Notes: generated by a model not told the origin, from the sequence alone. A DNA stretch of 13,568 nt from Peptococcaceae bacterium UBA2264 (GCA_002347475.1 DDXI01000160.1:1-13568); one strand, 5' to 3'; shown: positions 1-7,461, counted from the first letter of the stretch. Program-made: numbers and translations.

Positions 1-302
1 GATGTGCGCTTCTGTTTTTCATGAAAACAAAGGATATTTTTTCTGGCCTCCCGAATCGCTTCCAGATATTCCTTATCAACCTGCTCATAAGCCTCTGCCC
101 ATTCCTGGGAGGTGACTTGCAAGCCGCATTCCCGTAAATCAACCTCATCAAATTCTTCGGTTAACTGGTAGAGGGCTTCATCTCCCTCCTCCCGGACTTT
201 CCTCAGAATCCCGGCCACTTGTCTTTCCAGTTTTTCGTCATCTCCATAAGATTTACGGGTTAGACGCTGTAAATCCAATTCACTGATCCTTTCTATTTTC
301 AC
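1..302 (-). CDS. hisD: Histidinol dehydrogenase, N-terminal part (cut by window edge)
   Basis: HisD oxidises L-histidinol to L-histidine in two NAD-dependent steps, the last reactions of histidine synthesis in the cytoplasm. About 100 N-terminal residues are visible and the rest lies beyond position 1. The pattern is that of the HisD amino end: a VR..GDEAL stretch, then LTEEFDEVDL, then AIREARKNILCFHEKQ, which matches the family's helix ending in NI..FHE.Q. The catalytic zinc and NAD regions are outside the window. The start is a GTG at 302-300, chosen because an AAGGGGGG ribosome site lies about ten bases upstream and the family similarity begins at once. It follows hisG with a 51-base gap on the same strand and is probably co-transcribed with it. 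Identification is firm; only the start is an inference. Confidence 0.93.
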   Translation of the reverse strand, partial: MKIERISELDLQRLTRKSYGDDEKLERQVAGILRKVREEGDEALYQLTEEFDEVDLRECGLQVTSQEWAEAYEQVDKEYLEAIREARKNILCFHEKQKRT

Positions 303-353
303 CGGAGTAATTACCCCCCTTTGCTCCAAAATAAACCCAGCAAGCAGACTCTC

Positions 354-1025
354 TTAAGCAACCCCATTGACATGTGTCCTCAGACTCTCGACTAATTCGT
401 GAATTCTTTCATATTTCATCCGGTAAGCAACACGATTGGCTATCAGGCGGGTGGTTGCTTCCAGAATCGGGGCTACTTCCAGCAAATGATTTTGCACCAG
501 AGTTTTTCCTGTGGAAACTATATCCACTATCATTTCCGCCAGCCCGACCTCGGGGGCCAGTTCTATATTGCCGTGCAGTTTAATGGTCACCACCTGCATG
601 CCTGACAGAGAAAAAAAGGTATGGGCTACTCTGGGAAATTTAGTAGCTACCCGTTGATGGTTAAGAACACTGAGATCATACTCTCCGTTGGGCAGTAAAG
701 GCGGTACCTTATCTTCCGGCATAGCCACCACAAAACGACAGTAACCGAACTTTAAGTCCAGGAGTTCGGCCACGTCCTTATTTTCTTCTAACAAGGTATC
801 TTTACCTACAAAGCCAATATCCGCTGCTCCATATTCCACATAAGTTGGGATATCTGTCGGACGACAGATGATTATTCTGGTCTGAGCCTCAGGAAAATCA
901 AAATAGAGATGACGGGAATCTTCATCAACCTGAAGACAATCCAAACCTGTCTTATTTAACAATTGTATAGAATCTGTCAATAATTTCCCCTTGGGTAAAG
1001 CAATAGTTAAGAAATTACGCGGCAC
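354..1025 (-). CDS. hisG: ATP phosphoribosyltransferase catalytic subunit, short form
   Basis: HisG joins ATP and PRPP to give phosphoribosyl-ATP, the committed step of histidine synthesis. Seen in the sequence: LTIALPKGKLL near the amino end, ADIGFVGKDTL around residue 75-85, and the PRPP-binding loop VDIVSTGKTL near the C-terminal third, preceded by VGLAEM. At about 223 residues it is the short form, which lacks the C-terminal regulatory domain and needs HisZ; hisZ is indeed present 1.4 kb upstream. I place the start at a GTG (1025-1023) because AAAAGGGGAT sits just before it and the family begins at LTIALPKG. An in-frame ATG at 1073 would add 16 residues that look like leader sequence. It has its own promoter (1145-1173) and a leader of roughly 110 bases. 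hisD follows after 51 bases. Confidence 0.95.
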   Translation of the reverse strand: MPRNFLTIALPKGKLLTDSIQLLNKTGLDCLQVDEDSRHLYFDFPEAQTRIIICRPTDIPTYVEYGAADIGFVGKDTLLEENKDVAELLDLKFGYCRFVVAMPEDKVPPLLPNGEYDLSVLNHQRVATKFPRVAHTFFSLSGMQVVTIKLHGNIELAPEVGLAEMIVDIVSTGKTLVQNHLLEVAPILEATTRLIANRVAYRMKYERIHELVESLRTHVNGVA

Positions 1026-1093
1026 AAATCCATCCCCTTTTATCTGCTGCATAATGCATAATTCGTAATGCACAAGGCTCGATATTAATAATT

Positions 1094-1119
1094 CTAAAGC
1101 AATGACTTTTCTGCTTTAG
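1094..1119 (-). repeat. Perfect 8-bp inverted repeat in the hisG leader
   Basis: CTAAAGCA at 1094-1101 and TGCTTTAG at 1112-1119 are exact reverse complements separated by 10 bases, so the hisG leader RNA could fold into a small hairpin. No T-run follows, so it is not an ordinary terminator. Its promoter-proximal arm overlaps the CTTTA-N6-TAAAG element at 1112-1131. It could be an RNA structure or simply extra regulator half-sites. Confidence 0.4.
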
Positions 1120-1131
1120 TTAGTTAAAGTA
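1112..1131 (-). promoter_or_regulatory. Putative operator CTTTA-N6-TAAAG at the hisG promoter
   Basis: On the minus strand this reads TACTTTAACTAACTAAAGCA. The core, CTTTA, six bases, TAAAG, lies at 1114-1129 and starts about eight bases after the predicted transcription start, where a bound protein would block RNA polymerase. It has the same half-sites and spacing as the perfect palindrome at 3993-4012 in front of the yerC-like gene, and 15 of 20 bases agree. I infer a shared regulator, most simply the TrpR-like protein encoded at 3563-3922. Confidence 0.5.
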
Positions 1132-1144
1132 TTAGCATAGTAGT

Positions 1145-1173
1145 ATTATAACAGTTAAATTGCCTCCCGACAA
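1145..1173 (-). promoter_or_regulatory. SigA-type promoter of hisG(D)
   Basis: The -10 box is a perfect TATAAT (1150-1145) with an upstream TG (extended -10). A -35 box TTGTCG (1173-1168, four of six consensus bases) stands exactly 17 bases away. It lies in the 219-base gap between pfkA and hisG, so hisG and hisD can be transcribed independently of hisZ and pfkA. The rest of that gap shows no terminator. Confidence 0.65.
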
Positions 1174-1244
1174 CCCTTATTCGATACCCGATAGGCGATA
1201 CATGATGTACAATCTTCGAACCTCGATCCCCTATCCTCAAATAT

Positions 1245-2330
1245 TCAGTCTCCCATTAAAATACCCAGACTACGGGCTGCTGATAAAACAGGATCATCCA
1301 TTTTTACTAATTTTAATTGATTCACAGCCTGACTAATTGGGACCCGCACAATATCTGTACATTGCAGGGCCACCATTTTTCCATAATCTTTTGCCAGAGC
1401 AGCTTCAATCGCGGCTACACCGTAGCGAGTGGCCAAAACACGGTCATAAGCATTTGGTGAACCTCCTCTTTGGATATGTCCCAGTACAGTCACCCTGGTT
1501 TCTGTTTTAGTATAAGCTTCCAATTCCTTCCCCAGCTTGGAACCGATTCCCCCAAGTTTCAGGGGATCCGCCCGGCCGATTATTTGCCTTTCTACAACCA
1601 TCTCGCCGCCCAAAGGCCTGGCTCCTTCAGCCACCACAAAAATACTGAATCTCTTGCCTTTTTTAGCCCTGAGTTCAACGGTCTTAACAACTTTTTCAAA
1701 TTGATAGGGAATTTCCGGGATAAGAATAACATCTGCTCCCCCGGCAATACCGGCATAAAGCGCTATCCAGCCGGCATACCTGCCCATGACTTCCAGAATA
1801 AGTATGCGGTGATGGGATTCTGCAGTCGTATGCAATCTGTCCAGAGCTTCCTGAACGGTATTGACTGCTGTTTGAAAACCGAAGGTCTGATCAGTTGCCA
1901 TGAGATCATTATCAATAGTTTTAGGCACTCCGATAACGTTCAAGCCTTTATGAGCCAGTTCCATAGTAATATGCATACTGCCATCTCCGCCAATCACCAG
2001 CAGAGCCTCCACCCCATGTGCTCGTAAATGGGCCAGAACATCGTCCGAACGGTCGACGCTTACAGTAGCATCTTTCTCATAATCAATAAAAGCAAAAGGG
2101 TTATCACGATTGGATGCACCCAGAATTGTGCCGCCCCGCGGTAAAATTCCCGAAACTTCCTTATAACCCAATGGAAGATAATCATCCAGGACTGCTCCGT
2201 GAAAACCGTCCCTGATACCCAAGATTTTAACGTTGTATTTTTCAGCTGTTTTAACCATTGCTCTGATGACAGCATTGAGCCCTGGGCAATCTCCTCCGCC
2301 GGTAAGTACAGCAAATTTACGCATTAGCAT
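1245..2330 (-). CDS. pfkA: 6-phosphofructokinase (group III / mixed-substrate type)
   Basis: Phosphorylates fructose 6-phosphate to fructose 1,6-bisphosphate in glycolysis. Seen: the nucleotide-binding TGGGDCPGLN at residues 10-19, RGGTILGASNR near 65, GGDGS at 114-118, PKTIDND at 136-142, MGRYAGW near 183 and HIQRGGSPNAYDR. The two residues that separate ATP- from pyrophosphate-using enzymes are mixed: glycine in GGDGS (as in ATP enzymes) and lysine in PKTIDND (where E. coli PfkA has glycine). That combination is known from group III actinobacterial-type enzymes, which use ATP, so ATP is the likelier donor. The length of 361 residues fits this group. A start at ATG 2330 or at ATG 2324 is possible; AAAGAAAGGAT precedes both. 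It follows hisZ by 83 bases, where a weak 6-bp hairpin (2363-2383) precedes an AT-rich stretch. A glycolytic gene inside a histidine cluster is unusual. Confidence 0.93.
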   Translation of the reverse strand: MLMRKFAVLTGGGDCPGLNAVIRAMVKTAEKYNVKILGIRDGFHGAVLDDYLPLGYKEVSGILPRGGTILGASNRDNPFAFIDYEKDATVSVDRSDDVLAHLRAHGVEALLVIGGDGSMHITMELAHKGLNVIGVPKTIDNDLMATDQTFGFQTAVNTVQEALDRLHTTAESHHRILILEVMGRYAGWIALYAGIAGGADVILIPEIPYQFEKVVKTVELRAKKGKRFSIFVVAEGARPLGGEMVVERQIIGRADPLKLGGIGSKLGKELEAYTKTETRVTVLGHIQRGGSPNAYDRVLATRYGVAAIEAALAKDYGKMVALQCTDIVRVPISQAVNQLKLVKMDDPVLSAARSLGILMGD

Positions 2331-2413
2331 CCAATCCTTTCTTTAAAAAATAAACTTTGAAATCTGGCAGTCCTGCAGCCAGAACCTAGTCGGATTTAAG
2401 CCCTATCCCTTCT

Positions 2414-3562
2414 CTAAACTCCCTGAAGAACAGGAATATTTTTTCTGGCAGCCAATTCCTGAGCCTCCCGGGCACTTAGACCGTCCAGAGCCATCTCCAC
2501 TCGTTTACCTTGCCTGCGCAGTACCTGACACTTTCTTATTACTGCCTGGGCATCAGAGCCATAAACCAGGACATCAGCATTGGCCAGGGGTTCCGGCGGG
2601 AACTGGCCCAGAATGCTGCCCAGGTTAAGGGCAAATCCTGTAGCTGCCAAAGGATAACCAAAATCAGCATAAAGCGTGTCATAACGACCGCCTTCCACAA
2701 GCGGAAAACCTACCCCTGGGACATAACCTTCAAAAATTACCCCTGTATAATAGGAAAAACCCCTTAAAATTCCCAGATCCAAAGCAACATGGTCTTGCAC
2801 ACCAAAGTCCGCCAGATACCTGTAAACCTGGCGCAAGCCCTCGACTGCTGCCTTAATTTGCGGACTCCCACTCCAGCTCAGAACCTCGTCCAGCATTTCC
2901 TCCCGGCCATGAAGATGAGGTAAACGCAAGAGCAGCTGCTGCCACTCTTCGGACAAACTGCTTTCTCTCACCAGAATCTCAATACCCACCATATCCTTAC
3001 GCGCTAAAACATCCTCCAGTTGGGCTTGCATATCTTGCTCAATTCCCGCTTCCTTCATTAAGCCCAGAAATATTCCCATATGACCCAGATTAATTTGAAA
3101 GTCCTTGAGACCTAAACTTTTAATTGCCTCTACGGCCAGAGCAATTACTTCCGCATCAGCCAACCCCTCCCTGGAACCGACCAATTCAACACCCACTTGC
3201 CGAAACTCGCGATGCCTGGCCGCACTGTTGCGAAAAACATCTTCCCCATAGCAAAGGCGCAAAGGTAATTCCTGACCGCGCAGGCGAGTGCTTACCAAGC
3301 GGGCAATAGGTGTTGTAAATTCTGTTCGCAAAGCCAGAATACGCCCCTTGCGGTCAAAAAATTTGTAAAGCTGATCCTCCCCATCAGGATCCTGCTGGAC
3401 ACAGGCTCCGAATTCCAGAGATGTTGTGACAATTTTCTGATATGACCAACTCCGGAAAATAGTCAAGATATTTCCCTCCAGACGTTCCTGGAGAGCAAGT
3501 TCCTCCGGCAATAAGTCATGCATCCCTTCGGGAATACGCAGGCCCAGGTATGATCGCTGCAT
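2414..3562 (-). CDS. hisZ: ATP phosphoribosyltransferase regulatory subunit HisZ
   Basis: HisZ is a paralogue of the catalytic core of histidyl-tRNA synthetase. It does not charge tRNA; it binds the short HisG to form the active, histidine-inhibited ATP phosphoribosyltransferase. Seen: IPEGMHDLLPEE near residue 10-20, a class II motif 2-like segment LCYGEDVFRNSAARHREFRQVG around 103-124, and LGILRGFSYYTGVIFEGY around 260-280. The protein is 382 residues and ends without the anticodon-binding domain of a true HisRS, which together with the neighbouring short hisG separates it from hisS. Its ATG comes immediately after the TAA of the yerC-like gene, with GAGGAG as ribosome site inside the end of that gene, so the two are translationally close and surely co-transcribed. 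Confidence 0.94.
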   Translation of the reverse strand: MQRSYLGLRIPEGMHDLLPEELALQERLEGNILTIFRSWSYQKIVTTSLEFGACVQQDPDGEDQLYKFFDRKGRILALRTEFTTPIARLVSTRLRGQELPLRLCYGEDVFRNSAARHREFRQVGVELVGSREGLADAEVIALAVEAIKSLGLKDFQINLGHMGIFLGLMKEAGIEQDMQAQLEDVLARKDMVGIEILVRESSLSEEWQQLLLRLPHLHGREEMLDEVLSWSGSPQIKAAVEGLRQVYRYLADFGVQDHVALDLGILRGFSYYTGVIFEGYVPGVGFPLVEGGRYDTLYADFGYPLAATGFALNLGSILGQFPPEPLANADVLVYGSDAQAVIRKCQVLRRQGKRVEMALDGLSAREAQELAARKNIPVLQGV

Positions 3563-3922
3563 TTATAACACTCCTCTTTCATCTTTTGGATTATCTTTGA
3601 TATCTGTTTCTGCTGTCAGGTCTTCTTCATTACGGCCAAGACGAGATAATACCAGCTGGTAGCCATCAGCTCCAAAAAACAAACAGCGTTTAACTCTGCT
3701 GATTGTCGCTGTGCTGGCCCCGGTTGCCTCAGCAATTGCAGTATAGGTGACATTTTCTTTTAATAACCTGGCTACCTCCAGGCGTTGAGCCATAGCCTTG
3801 ATTTCAGCTACTGTGGCAATATCTTCGAAAAAACAGTAGCATTCTTCCTTGTTCTTGAGCAGTAATATTGCTTCAAACAAGTTATCCGTCATTTTATCTT
3901 TCAAGCGTTCATCGATCCCCAC
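3563..3922 (-). CDS. YerC/YecD-family TrpR-related DNA-binding protein
   Basis: A small protein of about 119 residues with the TrpR fold. From residue 16 on it follows the Bacillus YerC pattern closely: LFEAILLLKNKEECYCFFEDIATVAEIKAMAQRLEVA, then the helix-turn-helix with TAIAEATGASTATISRVKRCL, the typical TrpR recognition helix, then FGADGYQLVLSRL. The acidic tail is not conserved in what I know of the family. I place the start at GTG 3922-3920, eight bases after GGAGGT; the ORF stays open further upstream, but those codons cover the ribosome site. It is the first gene of the unit with hisZ, next to a perfect palindrome on its own promoter, so autoregulation and control of histidine genes are plausible. 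The effector, perhaps histidine, is an inference from context. Confidence 0.88.
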   Translation of the reverse strand: MGIDERLKDKMTDNLFEAILLLKNKEECYCFFEDIATVAEIKAMAQRLEVARLLKENVTYTAIAEATGASTATISRVKRCLFFGADGYQLVLSRLGRNEEDLTAETDIKDNPKDERGVL

Positions 3923-3992
3923 TTGGCTATACCTCCAATGCAAGCAACATATTACTGTAATTCAAGTTGCCGGTCCTGCGGCCTGACTTTCT

Positions 3993-4012
3993 TACTTTAA
4001 TATATTAAAGTA
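3993..4012 (-). promoter_or_regulatory. Perfect 20-bp palindrome covering the -10 box of the yerC-hisZ promoter
   Basis: TACTTTAATATATTAAAGTA is its own reverse complement. It contains the CTTTA-N6-TAAAG core (3995-4010) also found just after the hisG promoter. The -10 hexamer TATATT lies inside it, so a bound repressor would compete with RNA polymerase. The ends TACT and AGTA are those of the E. coli trp operator, but set four bases further apart, so the likeness to a TrpR site is only partial. A further TAAAG half-site lies in the promoter spacer. Confidence 0.6.
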
Positions 4013-4027
4013 TTGCTTTATTGTCAA
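3999..4027 (-). promoter_or_regulatory. SigA-type promoter of yerC-hisZ(-pfkA)
   Basis: The -35 box is a perfect TTGACA (4027-4022), the spacer is 17 bases and the -10 box is TATATT (4004-3999, five of six). Transcription would start near 3992, giving a leader of about 70 bases before the GTG of the yerC-like gene. It lies downstream of the terminator at 4199-4242, so this unit is separated from the acyl-CoA synthetase gene. Confidence 0.75.
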
Positions 4028-4198
4028 GACTGCCCCCTGATTTCAGGGGAAATTATCGCCTGGCATCTTACCCCCTTTATACGGCCTCGCAGTTGCTTAC
4101 TTTTTCTTTTATTTGTCTCAACATGAAAAATACTTGTTGAAGATGGGCATGTGCATTCAGAAAAGAATTTTCCGGACGTCCTAAGATAGAAACTAATA

Positions 4199-4242
4199 AG
4201 AAAAAAGGGGCTGTGTAATACTTCATGTTTTCACACAGCCCC
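4199..4242 (-). terminator. Rho-independent terminator of the acyl-CoA synthetase gene
   Basis: Perfect 10-bp stem: GGGGCTGTGT on one arm and ACACAGCCCC on the other (4207-4216 and 4233-4242), 16-base loop, followed on the minus strand by TTTTTTCTT. It lies about 140 bases after the synthetase stop codon. The loop contains a CATGAA/TTCATG stretch repeated in the hairpin at 4277-4307. Confidence 0.88.
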
Positions 4243-4276
4243 GATCACCTGGGAAAGAGAGAACGAAAATAGACAG

Positions 4277-4307
4277 GAAACATGAATGAGTAAATAGTTC
4301 ATGTTTC
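4277..4307 (-). repeat. Second hairpin related to the terminator loop
   Basis: GAAACATGAA (4277-4286) and TTCATGTTTC (4298-4307) form a perfect 10-bp inverted repeat around an 11-base loop. No T-run follows. Read on the plus strand, the right arm and its flank (AATAGTTCATGTTTCACAGCC) nearly repeat the terminator loop and right arm (AATACTTCATGTTTTCACACAGCC), so one was probably copied from the other. One arm could pair with the terminator loop instead of with its partner. Confidence 0.6.
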
Positions 4308-4383
4308 ACAGCCAAACATAACTACAGACATAGCAACAATAATTCTCGTAAATAGTTATATTTACATGGAAGCACAACGATAA

Positions 4384-6504
4384 CTACTTTATAACAGCCC
4401 TGGCATCCAAGGCGACGACAGCATCGGCCCCCACGGCCAGCGGATTGATATCCAATTCAGTAATTTCCGGAAAATCGACGACTAACTGAGCAACTCGTCC
4501 TATGCTCTCAGCCAAAGCATCAGTATTGGCCGCCGGCATGCCCCGCCAGCCGTAAAACATTTTAGAGGATTTTAATTCACCGATCATTTCCCGGGCTTCT
4601 TTTGCAGTAAGAGGAGCAAGCCGGAAAGTAACATCCTTATGCACCTCGGCATGAATACCCCCCTGCCCGAAGACAATTACCGGGCCAAATTCTTCATCCC
4701 GTTTTGAACCGATGATAACTTCCAGGTGGGCTGGCTGATATTTTTGCAAAAAGACACCATCGATCCGCGCCTCAGGAACATTTGCTTTGATGGCCGCCAA
4801 CATTTCATCATAGGCCAGAGACAGCTCTGTCTCATTTTTGATGTTTAACCTGACCCCACCGCTATCTGTTTTATGGACAACCTGAGGACTGGAAATTTTC
4901 ATAACCACCGGATAGCCAATTTCACCAGCCAAAAGAAAGGCTTCCTCTTTATTTCCAGCCAGACGTGTAGATATGACATTTATTCCGTAAGCCTGGAGAA
5001 TTTCCAAAACTTCGCTGCCTAAAATCTTCACACTATTTTTTCGAGCATTGTCGATTATGCCGGCCACAAGCTGACGCTGAACATCCTGAAAAACCAGCGG
5101 TTTCTCCTCTGACCTGTCCTTAATTTCATGGTGATACTGGTAAAGACGGGCCAGCACCCTGGCAATCCTTTCGGGATTAGGTAATCCTATAGCAACACCG
5201 CTTTGCTCAAGTTCTCTGCTAATCCCATACTGGTTGATGCCTATAACCCAAGGTAAAACAGGTTTATCGGTTCTTCTCTTGGCTTCGCTTATAACCCCTT
5301 CGGTAATTACGGCCATCGGATCGAAACCGGACATCTTATTTGCACCATAAATACAGATTACGGCATCCACTTGCGGATCATCGAGCAGGATTTGCAAAAG
5401 CCGAACATAGATTTCTTTCAGCTCTTTTTTTACGCCCGCAGGCCACATATCAACGGGATTAGTGACCTGAAACCAGGGCGGAAAGAACTCCTGCATTCTC
5501 TCCAGAGTCTCCCGGCTTAAGCGAGCTACTTCCAGACCGTACTGGCTGAGGGCATCTATGGCAGCGATCCCTGCTCCGCCTGAAATAGTGATGATACCGA
5601 CGCGCTTGCCTTTGAGCCCCTTATAAGTCAGGAAAGCCTTGTTCAGATCCTGAAACTCCTCCAAATCAGCCATCCGCATGATCCCGGCTTTCCGGAAGGC
5701 TGCTTCGAAGACATGGTCTTCACCGGTCAGAGAACCGCTGTGGGAAATTGCCGCCTTGGAACCTGTCTCGCTTTTTCCTGTTTTCAGCACTAAAATAGGT
5801 TTTTCCCTGCTCACCTGAGCGGCTATCTCCAGGAAATCCCCTCCACCCCGGATGCCTTCCATATGGATATCAATGATCTTAATCCGGGGATCCTGGCCGA
5901 AACAGGAAAGAACATCGGCAAAATCAATATCTGAGGCATTTCCGATGTCGATGCCCACGCCCATTCCTGCAGTCAGGTCAGCCGAACCAACCAGGAACAC
6001 TCCGGACTGGCAGATAACCCCACTGGCTTTGGGGGGTACGTCGCTGTCCACAAAAGAAACATGGAAATTATCCAGGGCATTGATAAGTCCCAAAGTATTA
6101 GGGCCTAAGAGGCGTGTGCCTGTCCCAGCGATGGCTTGCGATATTTCTCGCTGGAGAGCCTTCCCTTCTTCATCGGCATCGTCAAAACCCTGGCTAAGAA
6201 CAATTAATGATTTGATGCCCTTCTGCAGGCATTCCTTAACCGCCCCTAAAACCGCATTGCGGGCTACTGTAATAAAGGCCAAATCCGGCACTTCAGGTAA
6301 ATTCAGGACGGATTTATATACTTTTTGACCTAGAATATCGCGTCCCTGGATATTTACAGGGTAAATCCGCGCTTGACAACCATCCTTGAGCATATTTTGC
6401 AGCGGATGAAACATACCCGGACCGGTTTTTTCGGAAACGCCTATAATAGTTACCGATTTAGGATCGATAAAGTTGTAGTACTGTTCAAGCGTTAATCTGG
6501 CCAA
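4384..6504 (-). CDS. ADP-forming acetyl/acyl-CoA synthetase, fused alpha-beta
   Basis: Interconverts an organic acid, CoA and ATP with acyl-CoA, ADP and phosphate. Domain order, 706 residues: CoA-binding Rossmann domain (about 5-140), with FIDPKSVTIIGVSE at its start and LLGPNTLGL near its end; succinyl-CoA ligase-like domains (about 150-450), with ICQSG near 164-168, KAAISHSGSLTGED carrying the putative phospho-histidine at 255, and ITISGGAG near 305; ATP-grasp domain (about 490-706), with GYPVVMKISSPQVVHKTDSGGV and LDINPLAV at its end. No acetyltransferase domain is attached, unlike the protein acetyltransferase Pat. The start is TTG (6504-6502), seven bases after GGAGGT. The substrate cannot be read from the sequence; the TetR and thioesterase neighbours suggest a fatty, branched or aromatic acid. 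An operator-like repeat lies at 6765-6782, upstream in the 316-base gap. It ends before a terminator at 4199-4242. Confidence 0.9.
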   Translation of the reverse strand: MARLTLEQYYNFIDPKSVTIIGVSEKTGPGMFHPLQNMLKDGCQARIYPVNIQGRDILGQKVYKSVLNLPEVPDLAFITVARNAVLGAVKECLQKGIKSLIVLSQGFDDADEEGKALQREISQAIAGTGTRLLGPNTLGLINALDNFHVSFVDSDVPPKASGVICQSGVFLVGSADLTAGMGVGIDIGNASDIDFADVLSCFGQDPRIKIIDIHMEGIRGGGDFLEIAAQVSREKPILVLKTGKSETGSKAAISHSGSLTGEDHVFEAAFRKAGIMRMADLEEFQDLNKAFLTYKGLKGKRVGIITISGGAGIAAIDALSQYGLEVARLSRETLERMQEFFPPWFQVTNPVDMWPAGVKKELKEIYVRLLQILLDDPQVDAVICIYGANKMSGFDPMAVITEGVISEAKRRTDKPVLPWVIGINQYGISRELEQSGVAIGLPNPERIARVLARLYQYHHEIKDRSEEKPLVFQDVQRQLVAGIIDNARKNSVKILGSEVLEILQAYGINVISTRLAGNKEEAFLLAGEIGYPVVMKISSPQVVHKTDSGGVRLNIKNETELSLAYDEMLAAIKANVPEARIDGVFLQKYQPAHLEVIIGSKRDEEFGPVIVFGQGGIHAEVHKDVTFRLAPLTAKEAREMIGELKSSKMFYGWRGMPAANTDALAESIGRVAQLVVDFPEITELDINPLAVGADAVVALDARAVIK

Positions 6505-6764
6505 TTCTTTTACCTCCTCGATATTTGTTTTTTATTAATATTATTTCTTCTTTTATATTCCAAGGCCTTTTTCTATTTTTCGAATTTTCAGATTATCTAC
6601 TGGATTTTCCATCCTTTCATTTTGAATTGATCTTGGTTTAGTTCACATTCTGCTCTTTTCCCTGCACATGGAATTCGCTCTAAAATCTCCAGACTCTTGT
6701 CAGATCAACATTTTGGGGTTGCTTCTTGGTGTTGCTTCAGCAAGCCTGACTGCATAAAGAATAC

Positions 6765-6782
6765 TGAACGTACAGACGTTCA
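6765..6782 (-). promoter_or_regulatory. Putative TetR-family operator upstream of the acyl-CoA synthetase gene
   Basis: TGAACGTACAGACGTTCA: two perfect 7-bp half-sites (TGAACGT and ACGTTCA) around four bases. It lies between the tetR stop and the synthetase start. The same element, 15 of 18 bases, overlaps the tetR promoter at 7462-7479. The 18-bp layout TGAA...TTCA resembles the FadR operator of Bacillus. No convincing promoter hexamers are evident beside it; a TATTCT follows directly on the minus strand. The rest of the gap (6505-6764) is AT-rich next to the start codon, with nothing else I recognise. Confidence 0.6.
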
Positions 6783-6820
6783 CTTAAAGGGTAAGAATAA
6801 AGGCCGTTCTGGAACCTCCC

Positions 6821-7450
6821 CTATGAAAAAGTTCTTTCAATACGACCCTGCTTATTTTTCATTAAACCTTTAGCCATCGTTTCGCGGAATGATATGGCCA
6901 TTTCTATCATTTCTTCTTTCGTAATAGACTTAAATACTATCCATTTGCATAACAAAAATTTTTCTACTGCCAGTAAAGAATTAGCGACCGGAGGAACCAA
7001 AACGTCATCAAAACTGCCCTCTCTGATACCATACCTAATATTTCTGATATAAAATTCAACTAATTTATCCTCAAACTCTCTCAAACAATTGTCAATAACT
7101 TCACTAATACCCGCGACACGACAATATATTTCGGACAGTTTCTCATTCCGGGCAAAGACTTCCATAATTGCCCGTTCTGTTTCAATAAATCTTTTGTATA
7201 TATCTTTTTCAGTTGTTTGGTAGCTTTTGATACCTAAAATAATCAGATCTGAGAACTCTTCCAGAAGCGCTTTCAAAATATCTTCTTTATCAATAAAGTA
7301 ATTGTAAAAGGTACCAGTTCCAAAACCTGATTTAGTTATTATTTCGCGAACCGGGGTATCAATATATCCCTTTTCGGCAAAAAGGTCTAAAGCACATTCC
7401 AAAAGTCTTTGCCGGCGTTCCCTGTTTTGCTTTATTTTGGGGATAGGCAT
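6821..7450 (-). CDS. TetR/AcrR-family transcriptional regulator
   Basis: About 209 residues. The N-terminal helix-turn-helix is clear at roughly residues 10-55: RRQRLLECALDLFAEKGYIDTPVREIITKSGFGTGTFYNYFIDKEDIL, whose GTFYNYF recognition helix is typical of TetR proteins. The C-terminal ligand domain is not recognisable beyond the family level. The start is ATG 7450, six bases after AGGAGGT; the open frame upstream to 7513 covers the promoter and is not coding. Its promoter carries an operator-like repeat that recurs ahead of the acyl-CoA synthetase gene, so it probably represses itself and that gene. A FadR-like sensor of acyl-CoA is the natural guess from context, not from the sequence. Confidence 0.88.
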   Translation of the reverse strand: MPIPKIKQNRERRQRLLECALDLFAEKGYIDTPVREIITKSGFGTGTFYNYFIDKEDILKALLEEFSDLIILGIKSYQTTEKDIYKRFIETERAIMEVFARNEKLSEIYCRVAGISEVIDNCLREFEDKLVEFYIRNIRYGIREGSFDDVLVPPVANSLLAVEKFLLCKWIVFKSITKEEMIEMAISFRETMAKGLMKNKQGRIERTFS

Positions 7451-7461
7451 TTTAAACCTCC

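Noticed and set aside
1470..2027. 185-codon plus-strand open frame opposite pfkA
   Set aside because: It lies wholly within a well-conserved phosphofructokinase gene on the other strand, and its product shows no recognisable pattern.
3923..4383. T-box or other riboswitch ahead of the histidine genes
   Set aside because: The yerC leader is only about 70 bases and I see no T-box sequence; the hairpins upstream lie before the promoter.
5852..6328. 158-codon plus-strand open frame opposite the acyl-CoA synthetase
   Set aside because: Shadow of a conserved gene; serine- and arginine-rich composition typical of antisense frames.
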